Shown here piece after piece: positions 54,793-64,000 of a stretch of DNA of 64,000 bases (position 1 is its first letter; each line of letters opens with the position of its first letter). The DNA lies in assembly GCA_020726505.1 (NCBI GenBank), contig JAHLEZ010000009.1:186001-250000 (forward strand), given 5' to 3'. The position numbers and the translations under genes were made by a program. Under the pieces are notes generated by a model that was not told where the DNA came from, searched no databases, and saw only the letters and a list, made by a program, of their open reading frames with translations. Source of the stretch: Leptodontidium sp. MPI-SDFR-AT-0119 (lineage: Eukaryota > Ascomycota > Leotiomycetes > Helotiales > Leptodontidiaceae).

Positions 54793-55250
54793 CCCAAACA
54801 AGACGCCTATCCTGATTTTTTGGTCTATATTGTTTTTTCCCCCGTATTTTAGAAGTTAATGTTAGCTGATACGTAACATAGCACAGGAGCGCCCTTTCAG
54901 CCATTGACAGACTCAAAATCTAACATTAGAGAAAGGTAGACTCTGAGCGGGCCGAGGAGAACACAAATTAGAAATCCGTGTCTTGAAAGCTGTCAGGGTA
55001 TGCACATGAATTTACATCGGGTAATCGGTGGCTAAGGGACGATGGAAACATACAAAATCAAGGAAGTCAGGGCTAGGGCAGACCCAATTTTATGCTGTAT
55101 ACTAGCAGAGCTTCACTGTGGAGCCTCTTCCTCGTAGACAATTTTCACCTTTGAGTTGAGACCTCGTTCTGGTTCCTCCTGTACCTTGACAAAAGCCACC
55201 ATTGACAGTACCCCGGAATACCGGGCACGAATACAGGAAGCTTTCTCCCA
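54793..55250. other. Intergenic interval, nothing recognised
   Basis: Short frames only, ordinary composition. It lies between the convergent genes at 54457-54792 and 55251-56800. Confidence 0.45.
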
Positions 55251-56800
55251 CTAATTGCAAAGAATACTCGATCCCTCCCCTGGCGCTATGAGGTTACCAA
55301 AGCCATTTCCAAAGAGAGTGAGAGCTCCAATTTGTCTGAAACATTTCACCCACCCGCTGCCGAAATTCTGTAGTTGTACCACTCGTGGTACGGCATTTAG
55401 GCCTCTAAAAATTTCCATGACTTCGTACCCCTCTAGTTTCCTCCTTGGAAGGTGGACCGTGACGTCTTGAGAGGTGCGCATCTTAGTTTGGTGGTCATAC
55501 ATCTGCTCCATTGCATCGTACACCTCTAGCGCGGCCTCCTGAAAGCACCATAGCTTCGACTTGACTTCCCTCCTTGAAATTTGGTCTGTTTGTGAAGGAT
55601 CAAGTTCAGCTGTCCTGGAGTATTCCACATCCTCAAATATTTCGAGCTCTTTGTTCGATCTTTTTTTTGAGGGCCTCCAACGCTGCCCCAGTCCCTGGAT
55701 TCGAGGTTGCATGTTTAAACTTGGAGTCGAAATTGAGATCGGGGTAGTAACTTTGGGAAGAAGGCTGGCAACAAGTAATATGGAGCAAAACCCTGGCAGC
55801 ATCAAGAAGGTATCCGCGTCGGGCTGACATATCGAATAGACCTGTATGCATATCTTTGGATGCGGTGATCATAGTCCTGTCATATGGCGACTTACTCTGC
55901 AACATAATTGGAGAGTCCCGTGTACCCTTTTTAAGGGCTATACCAACATTGACCAGCTTCCCTGCGGTAACTGAGAGGCCCCCAATAGCGATCCCAGAAG
56001 ATATTTTTTCGGCATGGGCACGCATAATATTTCGGTAAAGCTCTTTGGCAGATCCTGCAGAAGGTTTGCCAAATTTCCCCAAGTTCTCACACTGGTCACT
56101 TGCCGATTTGGATTTCAACATGTGAAGACCATCCCAAGAAATTGCGGACAGAATCTAGGCAAGAGTAATCAACAACTTCCGAAGAAACTTTGTTAAGGCC
56201 GAGCTCTTCCACTTTTAGATACGACATTCTGCTCTTGTCTTGATTGATCAGAAAGTGCCAGAGTACAGAATTATCAAGGCGCTGTGCTGGAATGAACATT
56301 GTAATACATCCTTTGAGCACAAAGCGACTACTGAAAATGGTTGATCGATAGGCTTGTCCCAATCGAGCCATGTAATTGAGTGGAATTTCCAGGCCTTTCT
56401 CGTCGGCCCGCTTGGGAATTGGATACTCCTTGGCAATGACAGGATAGTTGAACAAAGCGTGCCAGCAGGTCCCCTTTGATATTTTTGTGTCATGGATTTG
56501 CTGGAGAGAAGATATGTCGAAGATCAGGTTGAACGTTAATGCCGCAGTCGTTAACTTCTCGGTCCTTGGAACAGAGTATGCAATCACACCTTCTGCCCCA
56601 GACGTGCGTAGAATAGCACCAAGCCACCCTAGAACTTCCCCAACCTCAGCCACAGATGGTAGCGAACCGGAGGCAGTCAGATCCATACCTGAGCTGGAAA
56701 TAGTGATATAAAGCTCAGTATCATCGGAGGCGTTCTGTTGCAAGTTAGTGCTGTATTGAAAGAGGAAGCTTTGGCAGATGATAATTACGTGTTTTCTCAT
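55251..56800 (-). pseudogene. Conserved fungal protein of unknown function with two frameshifts
   Basis: Three minus-strand frames form one protein of about 500 residues. The first (56800-56096) includes LRTSGAEGVIAYSVPRTEKL, KGTCWHALFNYPVIAKEYPI and LEIPLNYMARLGQAYRSTIF. This matches a widespread ascomycete family in which a CWxxLFxxPVIxxGFPIPxR motif precedes an MVP-like strand and a GWC/SSN segment. The second (56121-55633) continues from GKFGKPSAG through the GGLSVTAGKLVN region to DAARVLLHI. The third (from about 55690 to 55251) continues ELEIFEDVEYSRT and ends ILCN. The first join (about 56100) has no good intron. The second coincides with a run of eight As on the coding strand (about 55665), a typical slippage site. 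Function is unknown; the family often accompanies NLR-type genes. Confidence 0.6.
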
Positions 56801-57082
56801 GCAAATTCTTGTCGGCCATGGTTTCTAGTATTCGAAGAAGCTCTCCTCCAGAGGCAGGCCAAGTCTTTAAAACGTAGCCATGACAGGTAAATAAGGCTAC
56901 AAAGCTGCCAACTGTTGTGCTGGCATCATTGTGTGGTCTTTGAAGCGAGCCAGTTGAATCGAGCCGCTTTGCAAAATGGTTTCGGTGTCTTCGGTGTCTT
57001 CCTTGTCTTGCTCGTCGCCCGTCTGTCCCTCGTGTCTCTCGAATTTCTTTTGTTCGCGTACTTATTGTAGGCGCTGAAAGAT
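56801..57082. other. Intergenic interval and presumed left end of the Fot1/pogo element
   Basis: Short TCTTCGGTG/TCTTCCTTG direct repeats occur near 56985-57010. The left inverted end of the pogo-like element should lie here, but I could not match it to the right side. Confidence 0.35.
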
Positions 57083-58420
57083 ATGGCTGCGCAATCCAAG
57101 GTCGATCCCGCCATGGCTATTCTCGATAGATTTGGCCACTCCCCTGAGGGCAAGGCCTACGCCGCACGAAGTGGAGTCCCAGCAACTACGCTTTGGCATC
57201 GCAACAATGGCCGACCGTCGATCGTACAGAAGGGTGCTAGTCAACAATACCTCACGCCTCAAGAGGAGAAAGCGCTCGTCACCTATCTCCTGCGTATGGC
57301 TCAGAACGGATTCCCGTTACTCGTCAAGTTCGCAAGAGACCTTGCCGCAGTCATCGTCCGTCAGCGATCGTCTGCTTCCAGAAACCGGTGGCTGCTTGTG
57401 GCGTCCGACGCCCTGGGAAGAACTGGCCCCAGGCCTTCTCTAAACATCATTCCCAGCTCAAGGCTGTCCGGGTCAAGGCACTCGATTGGGAGAAGCACGA
57501 CCGCCACATACATGATAAAGTGGGTTGACTGGTTTACGGTGATTGGGAAAGAGATAAATAGCCCTCTAATACTTCCAGAGAACGTGTATAATATGGATGA
57601 GACAGGCGTCCTTCTGAGTGTATTGAATTCTCTCAAGGTTATGGTAGGTAAGACTGAACTCCGTAATTACAGGGCTACTGGGGTGCATCTCCGCCGACGG
57701 TCGATACCTCCACCCCCTTATTGTTTGGCCGGCTGCGACCCGCCGCAGCACCTAGACTGTGCATCCTACTCCTGGCTGGCATTTCGGCCACACTGAGACA
57801 GGCTATACAGATACGGCCATCGGCTTATTCTGGATTCAACACGTATTTGACCCGCAGACCAAGGCTCGGGCGAAGGACCGCCCACGGATGTTGATTAACG
57901 ATGGATTTGGCACACACGAATCCCTAGAAATAATGGAATATTGTTGGGAAAATAATATTATTCTTGTAGGCTGCCGTCACATACCTCCCTCCCATAAGCT
58001 TCAGCGGTGCGATGTTGGAGCCTTCAGCCCGCTGAAGGAGCGTTACCGGGAGGGAGTTGAGCGACTGTACCGGGGCGGCTCTAACGTGATTGGGAAGGAG
58101 CACTACACAAAGTTATATGACCAAGCACGAAGTAAAGCATTCACACGACGGAATATTCTATCTGGTTGGTCTAAAACAGGGCTGTACCCATTCAATCCAG
58201 ATAAGGCGTTGCAGACTATCCAGAAACCAGGGGAGAAAATTGGTCCAATAACCCTTCCTATAGAAAACGAGAGATATCTTCCACAAGCGGTCCAGCTTGT
58301 GACACCTACAACATCAGACAGCCTGATGTCTCTACGTAAGAAGATCGATGAGCGTCTCGCGGGAGACGGAGAGCTTGACCGCTCTTGTAAAGCCCAGATC
58401 CAAAAATTGACTAATGCCGC

Positions 58421-61400
58421 TAGGTCTGGACAATGAATAAATGAAAACACATTTTGACTTTCATCGTTCAATTCATTCTAACCTATAAAGTTCAGCGTTC
58501 AATTCAGTCTAATCTGAATAATTCAATGAATTTTCATTGAATTTCAATGAAAATATACCTAAAATCCCGTGATTTTCCTGTGCCGGATCAGACCACCTAG
58601 GAGACAGTGCGCGATGCGCCCACATTAAAATAAATCCTCCACAACGCACGTTTTTATGAAAACAACGAATTCAAGTTGCAGATTTGTTAATTAAGGTACG
58701 CCGAATCGAATGCACCTATTCCGAAGTCGTTTCTATTGTTTGTTATAAAGATATATTAATGTTTATATTAGTGTCGTTTCTCGGATTCTCATCATACAAC
58801 GCGCCCATAACAGTCGACAGGGCAGATCCCCTATTAGAAGATCAACACCACTACTACCTTCGATTAGGAGAGCCTCTCCTCGACGACGACAAGCTGGCCT
58901 ATTGGCGTATAGAGTGACTAGAATCGACGAGCCTATTATCAACCCTCCACGAGTTCCTCGCACACCTTCAGCTCTCTGACGTATTATACAGGATTCCCAA
59001 GATGACGACGTTATTATAGTTGATGATAGTTCACAAGCCGGAACAGCTTCGCAGGCTGTAAATCTAGTGGCAGATACTACAGAGGACCCAGAATCTCCAT
59101 CCAATGGACGTGAGCGTGCACGATATGCCATCCCTACAACTGTCGTCGTACGGAAAGACTCTCAAAAGAGTATTCAGAAAGCTCCCATTGAGCACTCTTA
59201 GACTTTATTCCATTATACTATATCTAAGCTCTCTTTAATATAATTAAAGAAGTTTAAGAAGGCTACGGAAGAGGTTTATAATCGCCTGTAGACGTGTAAT
59301 TATTATGAATAGAGCTCTAAAGATTCGCAAAGGCATAGAAACACTTCAGCTATAACAAACCACCTTTGCGACAAACACGAATTAACTAAAGCGAAGCATC
59401 AGGAGGGAGGCTATACGATTAAGAATAACGCTAAAGGAGGCGGTAAAGGAGATGGAGATATCTTACAATTTGTGTCGGAGAGAGCTTAAGCAATGGGGCC
59501 GGAAGAGGCTTACCTACGGTTTGTTGTACAAACTAACCAGGCGTACTCTTTGATGGACGGTATGCCGTGGCATAGTCTTTTTAAGGCTCTTGGTAAACTA
59601 GTACCTTTTATTCGTCGCCATACCTTTGATCGATACGCCTAAAAACGATTCAACGAAGTGCGAATTAAGCAAGCTCAACTGTTAGAGGAAACATGCGAAT
59701 CTTGTACTCTTACTTTCGACGGCTGGGGGTCACCAAACCACAAAAACATAATCGCTGGACAAATCCATTAGATTGGGAAGAATAATTAGGTCCGGTATAT
59801 CATAAACGCCGAATTTATAAAGGCAGTTTATAGTAAAACCGGAGATGGGATGGCAGAGGTATTTAGTGTGTCCCTCGGCGATGATATCAAAGAAATAGAG
59901 ACGATTGAAACAAGTGGAGGCTCTATGATTCAAACTACGATATCTGTTGGTTTAAAGGTCGCTCACAAAGTATTCGCAGTTATAGGGGACAACGCTACTA
60001 ACAACGACACCTTTTGTGATTACTTCTTACGCAGATTACAACTCCGGTTTAACCCTAATCCCCGACAACTTCTTAATCTCCCTCGCTATAGATTTCAAGG
60101 CCGATCAAGTCGAATTAGGTACTAGGCCCATATAAACGACCTCGTCTATAAATCAATTTACAAGACCTTAAGATGTGGCACCCGCGCAGACGCAGAGGCG
60201 CTAGTTAATCAAGTTGTGAAGGGAAATGCGGTTTTTCCACTTACTCTTGCTACTCTCAGCGTTATTATAAAAGTACGGACTTTTGTATTATTTATTATGG
60301 GCAGTGACGAGCGTCGGAAATGGTGGACTGATATTTGCTCTACTTTTATTCCTCTTGGCGTTAATACTCAGTGGAATTCCTTATATTTAATAATAAAAGT
60401 AGCCCGACAATACAAGGCAAATATCTCCCGATATAGTCAACTTCACGCCGTGTGTAAACACCTTATACCTTTGGAGTTAGATTAGGAGCTTTCCGAGCAA
60501 GTTGAACGTTGTATGTGGCCATTTTATGAGCGTACGCTCACAGTCTCAAAGATAGCTCCAAATCTTAATGGCTATATTAGAAGGATGTGGAATATGGCCG
60601 ACCTTCTAGAAGACGTCTCTTCTAGTGGAGAGGCCTATAGAGATATTTGTATTAATCTCCGACAAGCTTTTAACGCCGCTAAAAAGACTTTAAAGAAGTG
60701 GACTGATGAGATGTTTGAATGCGACCTCTATTTTGTAGCTCACGTGCTCAATCCTCGATACAAATTCTCCCTACTTCGAGTACAGTATGGCGAGGACGTA
60801 GAAGATTTGATTCTACGAATCAAGGCATAGTTTAAAGAGAACTACCCTCATACAACAACTTTTGTTGTGGCGGCGCCATTGAATCAGGGAGAGCGACCTT
60901 TACATATTGACTAACATGAGTAGCTTCTTTTATAACGCGCTAGAGAGCTTAATGTTGTGCCTAATCAAGCTGATCTTATTACGGATTTTGATCGATATTT
61001 CAACGATCTAGTAGTTATTGATTGGGACTTAAGCGTGGAGGACTTTAATTTAAAGTGGTAGAAAGCTTCCGAATTCCAGTATCCTTTAGTCGCCAAAGCC
61101 GCCAGAGATCTGCTAGCTATTCCTAGCGCTGAAGTCGATATTGAACGCTTGTTTTCTGAAGGTCGAGATGTAATAGGGATTCGCCGCATGGCTATAGACG
61201 CCGATACAATGAGGATTTTGCGTCTACTAAAGAGCCACTTTGATGCCCAAGACAAGGAAATCAGGGATCAAGCTAGAGCTCAATTGGAAGAGAAACAACG
61301 TGCGTATGGAGTGAGAAAAATTAACCAAGGAGCCAATCAGGAGCCTCAGAATTGAGCTTGATTAGCAAGTCAGAGCTTTCATTAAGTTGTGGAAACCATG

Positions 61401-61615
61401 TAATTTCGGGTGGGAAAGTGGATAAATATCCAAGGATCCAAGGCATGGGACCCCCCCCAAAATCACATATAAATAGACCTATTTTCAATGAACTGGACCC
61501 TCTTTTCATTGTTCGCCACCCCTAAGTTCAGCGTTCAATTCAGCCACCCCTAATTCAGCTGAATGGATGAAAATTCGCCGAATTTTCACTTTCATTTATT
61601 CATTGTCCAGACCTA
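58421..61615 (+). mobile_element. hAT element with 8-bp target duplication, nested in the Fot1/pogo gene
   Basis: The 3,195-bp element has perfect inverted ends of 26 bp beginning TAGGTCTGGACAATGAATAA. The duplication AATGCCGC is at 58413-58420 and 61616-61623. Subterminal copies of TTCAGCGTTCAATTCAG occur near both ends (about 58491 and 61532), as expected for transposase-binding sites. The interior carries a BED-finger remnant and hAT transposase sequence on the plus strand. Confidence 0.93.
59280..61355 (+). pseudogene. hAT transposase pseudogene
   Basis: Reading through stops, a BED-finger remnant is at about 59293-59400 (TCNYYE ... ITNHLCDKHELTK, second Cys changed to Tyr). Then come MPWHSLFKALGKLVPFIRR, LTFDGWGSPNHKNI (first Asp) and VFAVIGDNATNNDTFCDYFL (second Asp). 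The C-terminal dimerisation block is VAKAARDLLAIPSAEVDIER, LFSEGRDVIG and MRILRLLKSHFD, ending at 61353-61355. Stops are few and of Trp-to-stop type, so RIP is milder here than in the 22-31 kb island, which suggests a younger insertion. Confidence 0.85.
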
Positions 61616-61955
61616 AATGCCGCGGAGAAGGCGTTCGCTGACCGAGCCATCCTGTTAGATGAAAACTTGCTCCTCTTCGAGCAAATGAGGATAGGAACAC
61701 GCGTAAGTCAATCAAGGCAACTATAGTTGGCAAGGCAAAAGTTTTGAGCTTATGAGGATATTGTTGAGGCGCAAAGACAGCGCGACATAAAAGAAGCCAG
61801 CGCCGACAAGCGCCGAAGCGGGGCCGAGGACGGTCAAGGCGTAAATCACCAAACCAAGTTATCGGAAAGAGATCACGAAGTCAAGAATTAGAAGTAGCGG
61901 AGCATAGATCAGGTCGCTGGGAATGGAGGAGTATTGTTCCGTGCTGAGATTTTAA

Positions 61956-62316
61956 ATAATACGTTTTCCATGTCTTTGTGTTAAAATCCTTAATCTGGGT
62001 CGATTTATACTGTAGGTAAAACCTTGTAAACAAGTCCTAATTAGCCTCTTTAATATTTCTCGTACCCTGTACTGTACTGGAACCGTCAAATTATTAGTAA
62101 ATCATGACACCCGCAAGGAAGAATTACCCTAGAGCAATAAGCTGCAGAGATGATAAAACAATTGGCTGTCCGCCGTAGGCATACCCATGCCCGATCTCAG
62201 CCGCAGCCACCTGTGCTGCAAGGTGAGTTGTCCGTCGTTTCGACTCTCTCCACCCCTCAACTCAGGCTTGGAATAAAATCTTTCCCACTAAACACTTCTT
62301 TCCTAATCTTCCCAGA
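61956..62316. other. Spacer between the pogo-like gene and the third NLR
   Basis: The interval holds the 3' part of the pogo-like element and a CT-rich leader (about 62240-62310) directly ahead of the NLR start. No other feature is recognised. Confidence 0.4.
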
Positions 62317-64000
62317 ATGAGCGAAAAACAAACCGCTAGTCGCAGCAAGAAGAGCCCTCTGGAGAGATTGCAGGACCGGCTCCACCTGTTTTCTCGGGAC
62401 CGCTCTCGTCAGCCGAGTCGTGAACCGTCACCGGTTCCGAGCAGAGGGAGAGCAGATAATACTTCGGCTACAGATGGCGCGAGTCCTTCTACACTGGGAA
62501 TCAGGCCCAACGTCGATGATACCCAGCTTGTCGCTGGTGTCAATGCTATAATACCGGCGATCAAGCTAGACGACAGGCTGGATGACAAGTCGGATAACGA
62601 TCAAAATGCCGAACTAGGCGCTGCAACGGATGGATCTCAAGATCAGGAGAACCAAGGCATTGGTCTGAAGCCGAATACGGATGCCGCCGACTCAGCCCAA
62701 GAAGACAACATGTGGAAGATTGCTGAAGATCAACTGAGACATGACAAAAAAGAGAATGAACTTCTAGATGCGTATTACGATATCTTGAAATCCAAATTGA
62801 ACGATTTCGATAGTTCTAATACCTCCGAGAGGCAGAAACAGATCTCTGCTTTCATTGAGTCTGAGTCCAAAATTTTTGAAGACGCCAGCAAGTTGGGCCC
62901 ATTTGCTAGTGTCTTGAAGAAAGGAGCCGGCTGTATTCTAAAGGCGGAAAAGGTCATTTCCGCTGCTGCTCAACCTTGCCTCCCCGCTTCTGTAGCGTGT
63001 GCTGGTGTGATGCTCGTTCTATCGGTAAGTCCTCTATTGCGGCTATCTACGCCAGGAGCTGATGCTCAGATAGCTTTATACTCAAGCCGGCAGCCAGCGG
63101 GCTGTTCTCTCCGAAGGCCTGAATGAGATTCCACACGTGATTTACGATCTTGCTGAAAACGAGAAGCTCCATTGGACAGACACACAAGATCCAGTCTTTA
63201 AGACATCCATGACGAAACTATGCTCCCATATACTCGAGTTTCTAACCCGGGCAGCCTGTCACCTTGAAAAGCATTCAATCACCCGGACACTGAAAGACAT
63301 GTTCAACCAGGGTGAATGGGATACCTTGCTATCCGCAATCAAAGACGCCGAAGCTCGTGTACGCAACCACTCTGCAGTCAATGGCTGGAAGGATGTTCGA
63401 ATGATCCGGGAGGCACAGGAAAAGGATCAATTGGCGCAACAGACCGCAACTCTTAGCAAAGAAACCGCTGCCCGCAACGAGAAGGTTACGGCATTCCTCC
63501 AAAAACTCAATGAACATGCATGGCCCGGCGGAGATAGCTACGAATACAGCAAAGAGCGAGTCCAGCGTGCAGAGGAAGGTACTTGCAAATGGCTCACAAA
63601 TCATGACAAATTCAAAGCATGGGAGTCTCCGGACAATCCGAATTCAAGGTCTCCTCTCCTCCTCTTGACCGCTTATCCGGGATGCGGCAAATCTGTTCTG
63701 TCAAAGCATCTCATCGATACCGTCTTGTCCGAGCGCCAAGACCGAGCTGTGTGCTATTTCTTCTTCAAGGATGATTTTGAACATCAAAAGAGCGCCACTG
63801 GGGCACTTTGCACACTCCTTCACCAACTCCTGATCATCTCTGAGTCGAAATGCCGTACTTCTATAGCCGATTCCGCTCTTCGGCGTCTTGAGACCATGGG
63901 GAAAGAGAGTTTTTTTGGTTCTATTTCCAGTCTCTGGAAGACGTTTACTGAGGCTGCTCTTCACACGGATGCTGGAGAGGTTATTTGCATTCTTGATGCC
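62317..64000 (+). CDS. NACHT_N-NACHT NLR, 5' part (continues beyond the window)
   Basis: The proposed CDS is join(62317..63024, 63074..64000 and beyond), 545 residues so far. The 49-bp intron has a GTAAGT donor, a GCTGATG branch and an AGATAG acceptor; the exon joint keeps frame. The first 110 residues are polar and Ser/Arg-rich (RDRSRQPSREPSPVPSR). Residues about 130-370 resemble the NACHT_N domain that precedes NACHT in many fungal NWD proteins, with an ILKAEKVISAAAQP-like segment, followed by a linker with WKDVRMIREAQEKDQ. Walker A is AYPGCGKSVL near residues 432-441. The window ends at VICILDA, the beginning of Walker B. The C-terminal repeat domain, if any, lies outside. No lesion is visible in the available part. 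Confidence 0.85.

Larger units (their letters stand above)
57083..61955 (+). pseudogene. Fot1/pogo-type transposase gene, interrupted by a hAT element
   Basis: The frame starts ATGGCTGCGCAATCCAAGG. It holds an N-terminal HTH region (LDRFGHSPEGKAYAARSGVP, LTPQEEKALVTYLLRMAQNG) and then frame breaks near 57370 and 57480. The catalytic motifs are NVYNMDETG (first Asp), MLINDGFGTHES (second) and SHKLQRCDVGAFSPLK (third). KTGLYPFNPDKAL, typical of Fot1/pogo, follows. The core frame runs to 58412 (KLTNAA). After the hAT insertion and its duplication it resumes at 61624 with EKAFADRAILLDENLLLFEQ and ends MEEYCSVLRF at 61953-61955, with another frame break between. At least three frameshifts and the insertion inactivate it. 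Confidence 0.85.

Overview
The window looks like a chromosome segment from a filamentous ascomycete (Pezizomycotina). Genes have short GT-AG introns of about 40-80 bp with CTGAC/CTAAT-type branch sites. Gene families are typically fungal: NACHT NLRs, HET, 2EXR, DUF6594-like, and WD40 and ankyrin arrays of near-identical units. Gene islands alternate with AT-rich blocks in which transposon reading frames are riddled with TAG/TAA stops in place of Trp/Gln codons and D-to-N changes, the pattern expected of repeat-induced point mutation (RIP).

Layout. 1-6164: a relic of an elongation-factor-like GTPase split by a 5,337-bp unit (563-5899) that has 42-bp inverted ends and a TA duplication. The unit carries a C2H2-WD40 gene, an array of GCGTCGCC motifs and a small two-exon gene. 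6236-11866: four or five small genes of unknown function, including a three-exon Q/G-rich protein with an AT-hook-like tail. 11868-12930: two MITEs. 13065-17224: a large membrane/ankyrin gene with a one-base frameshift in its ankyrin array. 19.5-34.3 kb: a long decayed island with MITE-like repeats, a complete but mutated Tc1/mariner element, and a complete chromodomain LTR retrotransposon with target-site duplication.

34.3-38.75 kb: a HET-domain fragment and an apparently intact two-exon NACHT NLR. 38.75-46.05 kb: a second decayed island with tandem repeats, a solo LTR and a 3.4-kb DNA transposon with 63-bp inverted repeats. 46.3-56.8 kb: a frameshifted 2EXR gene, a PNP-NACHT-ankyrin NLR with one nonsense codon inside its ankyrin array, a short DUF6594-like gene and a conserved fungal gene with two frameshifts. 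57.1-62 kb: a pogo/Fot1 transposase gene interrupted by a hAT element that has a perfect 8-bp duplication. 62.3 kb to the end: the start of a third NLR (NACHT_N-NACHT), cut by the window edge at its Walker B motif.

Taken together this is an accessory, transposon-rich compartment enriched for non-self-recognition (heterokaryon-incompatibility/NLR-type) genes. Three genes built on near-identical repeat arrays (WD40 at 1.7 kb, ankyrin at 13 kb, ankyrin at 50 kb) each carry one inactivating lesion inside or at the end of the array. The most unusual item is the 5.3-kb TIR-bounded unit, which carries the C2H2-WD40 gene and has no recognisable transposase. All splice sites and family calls come from reading the sequence only; nothing was searched or aligned by software.
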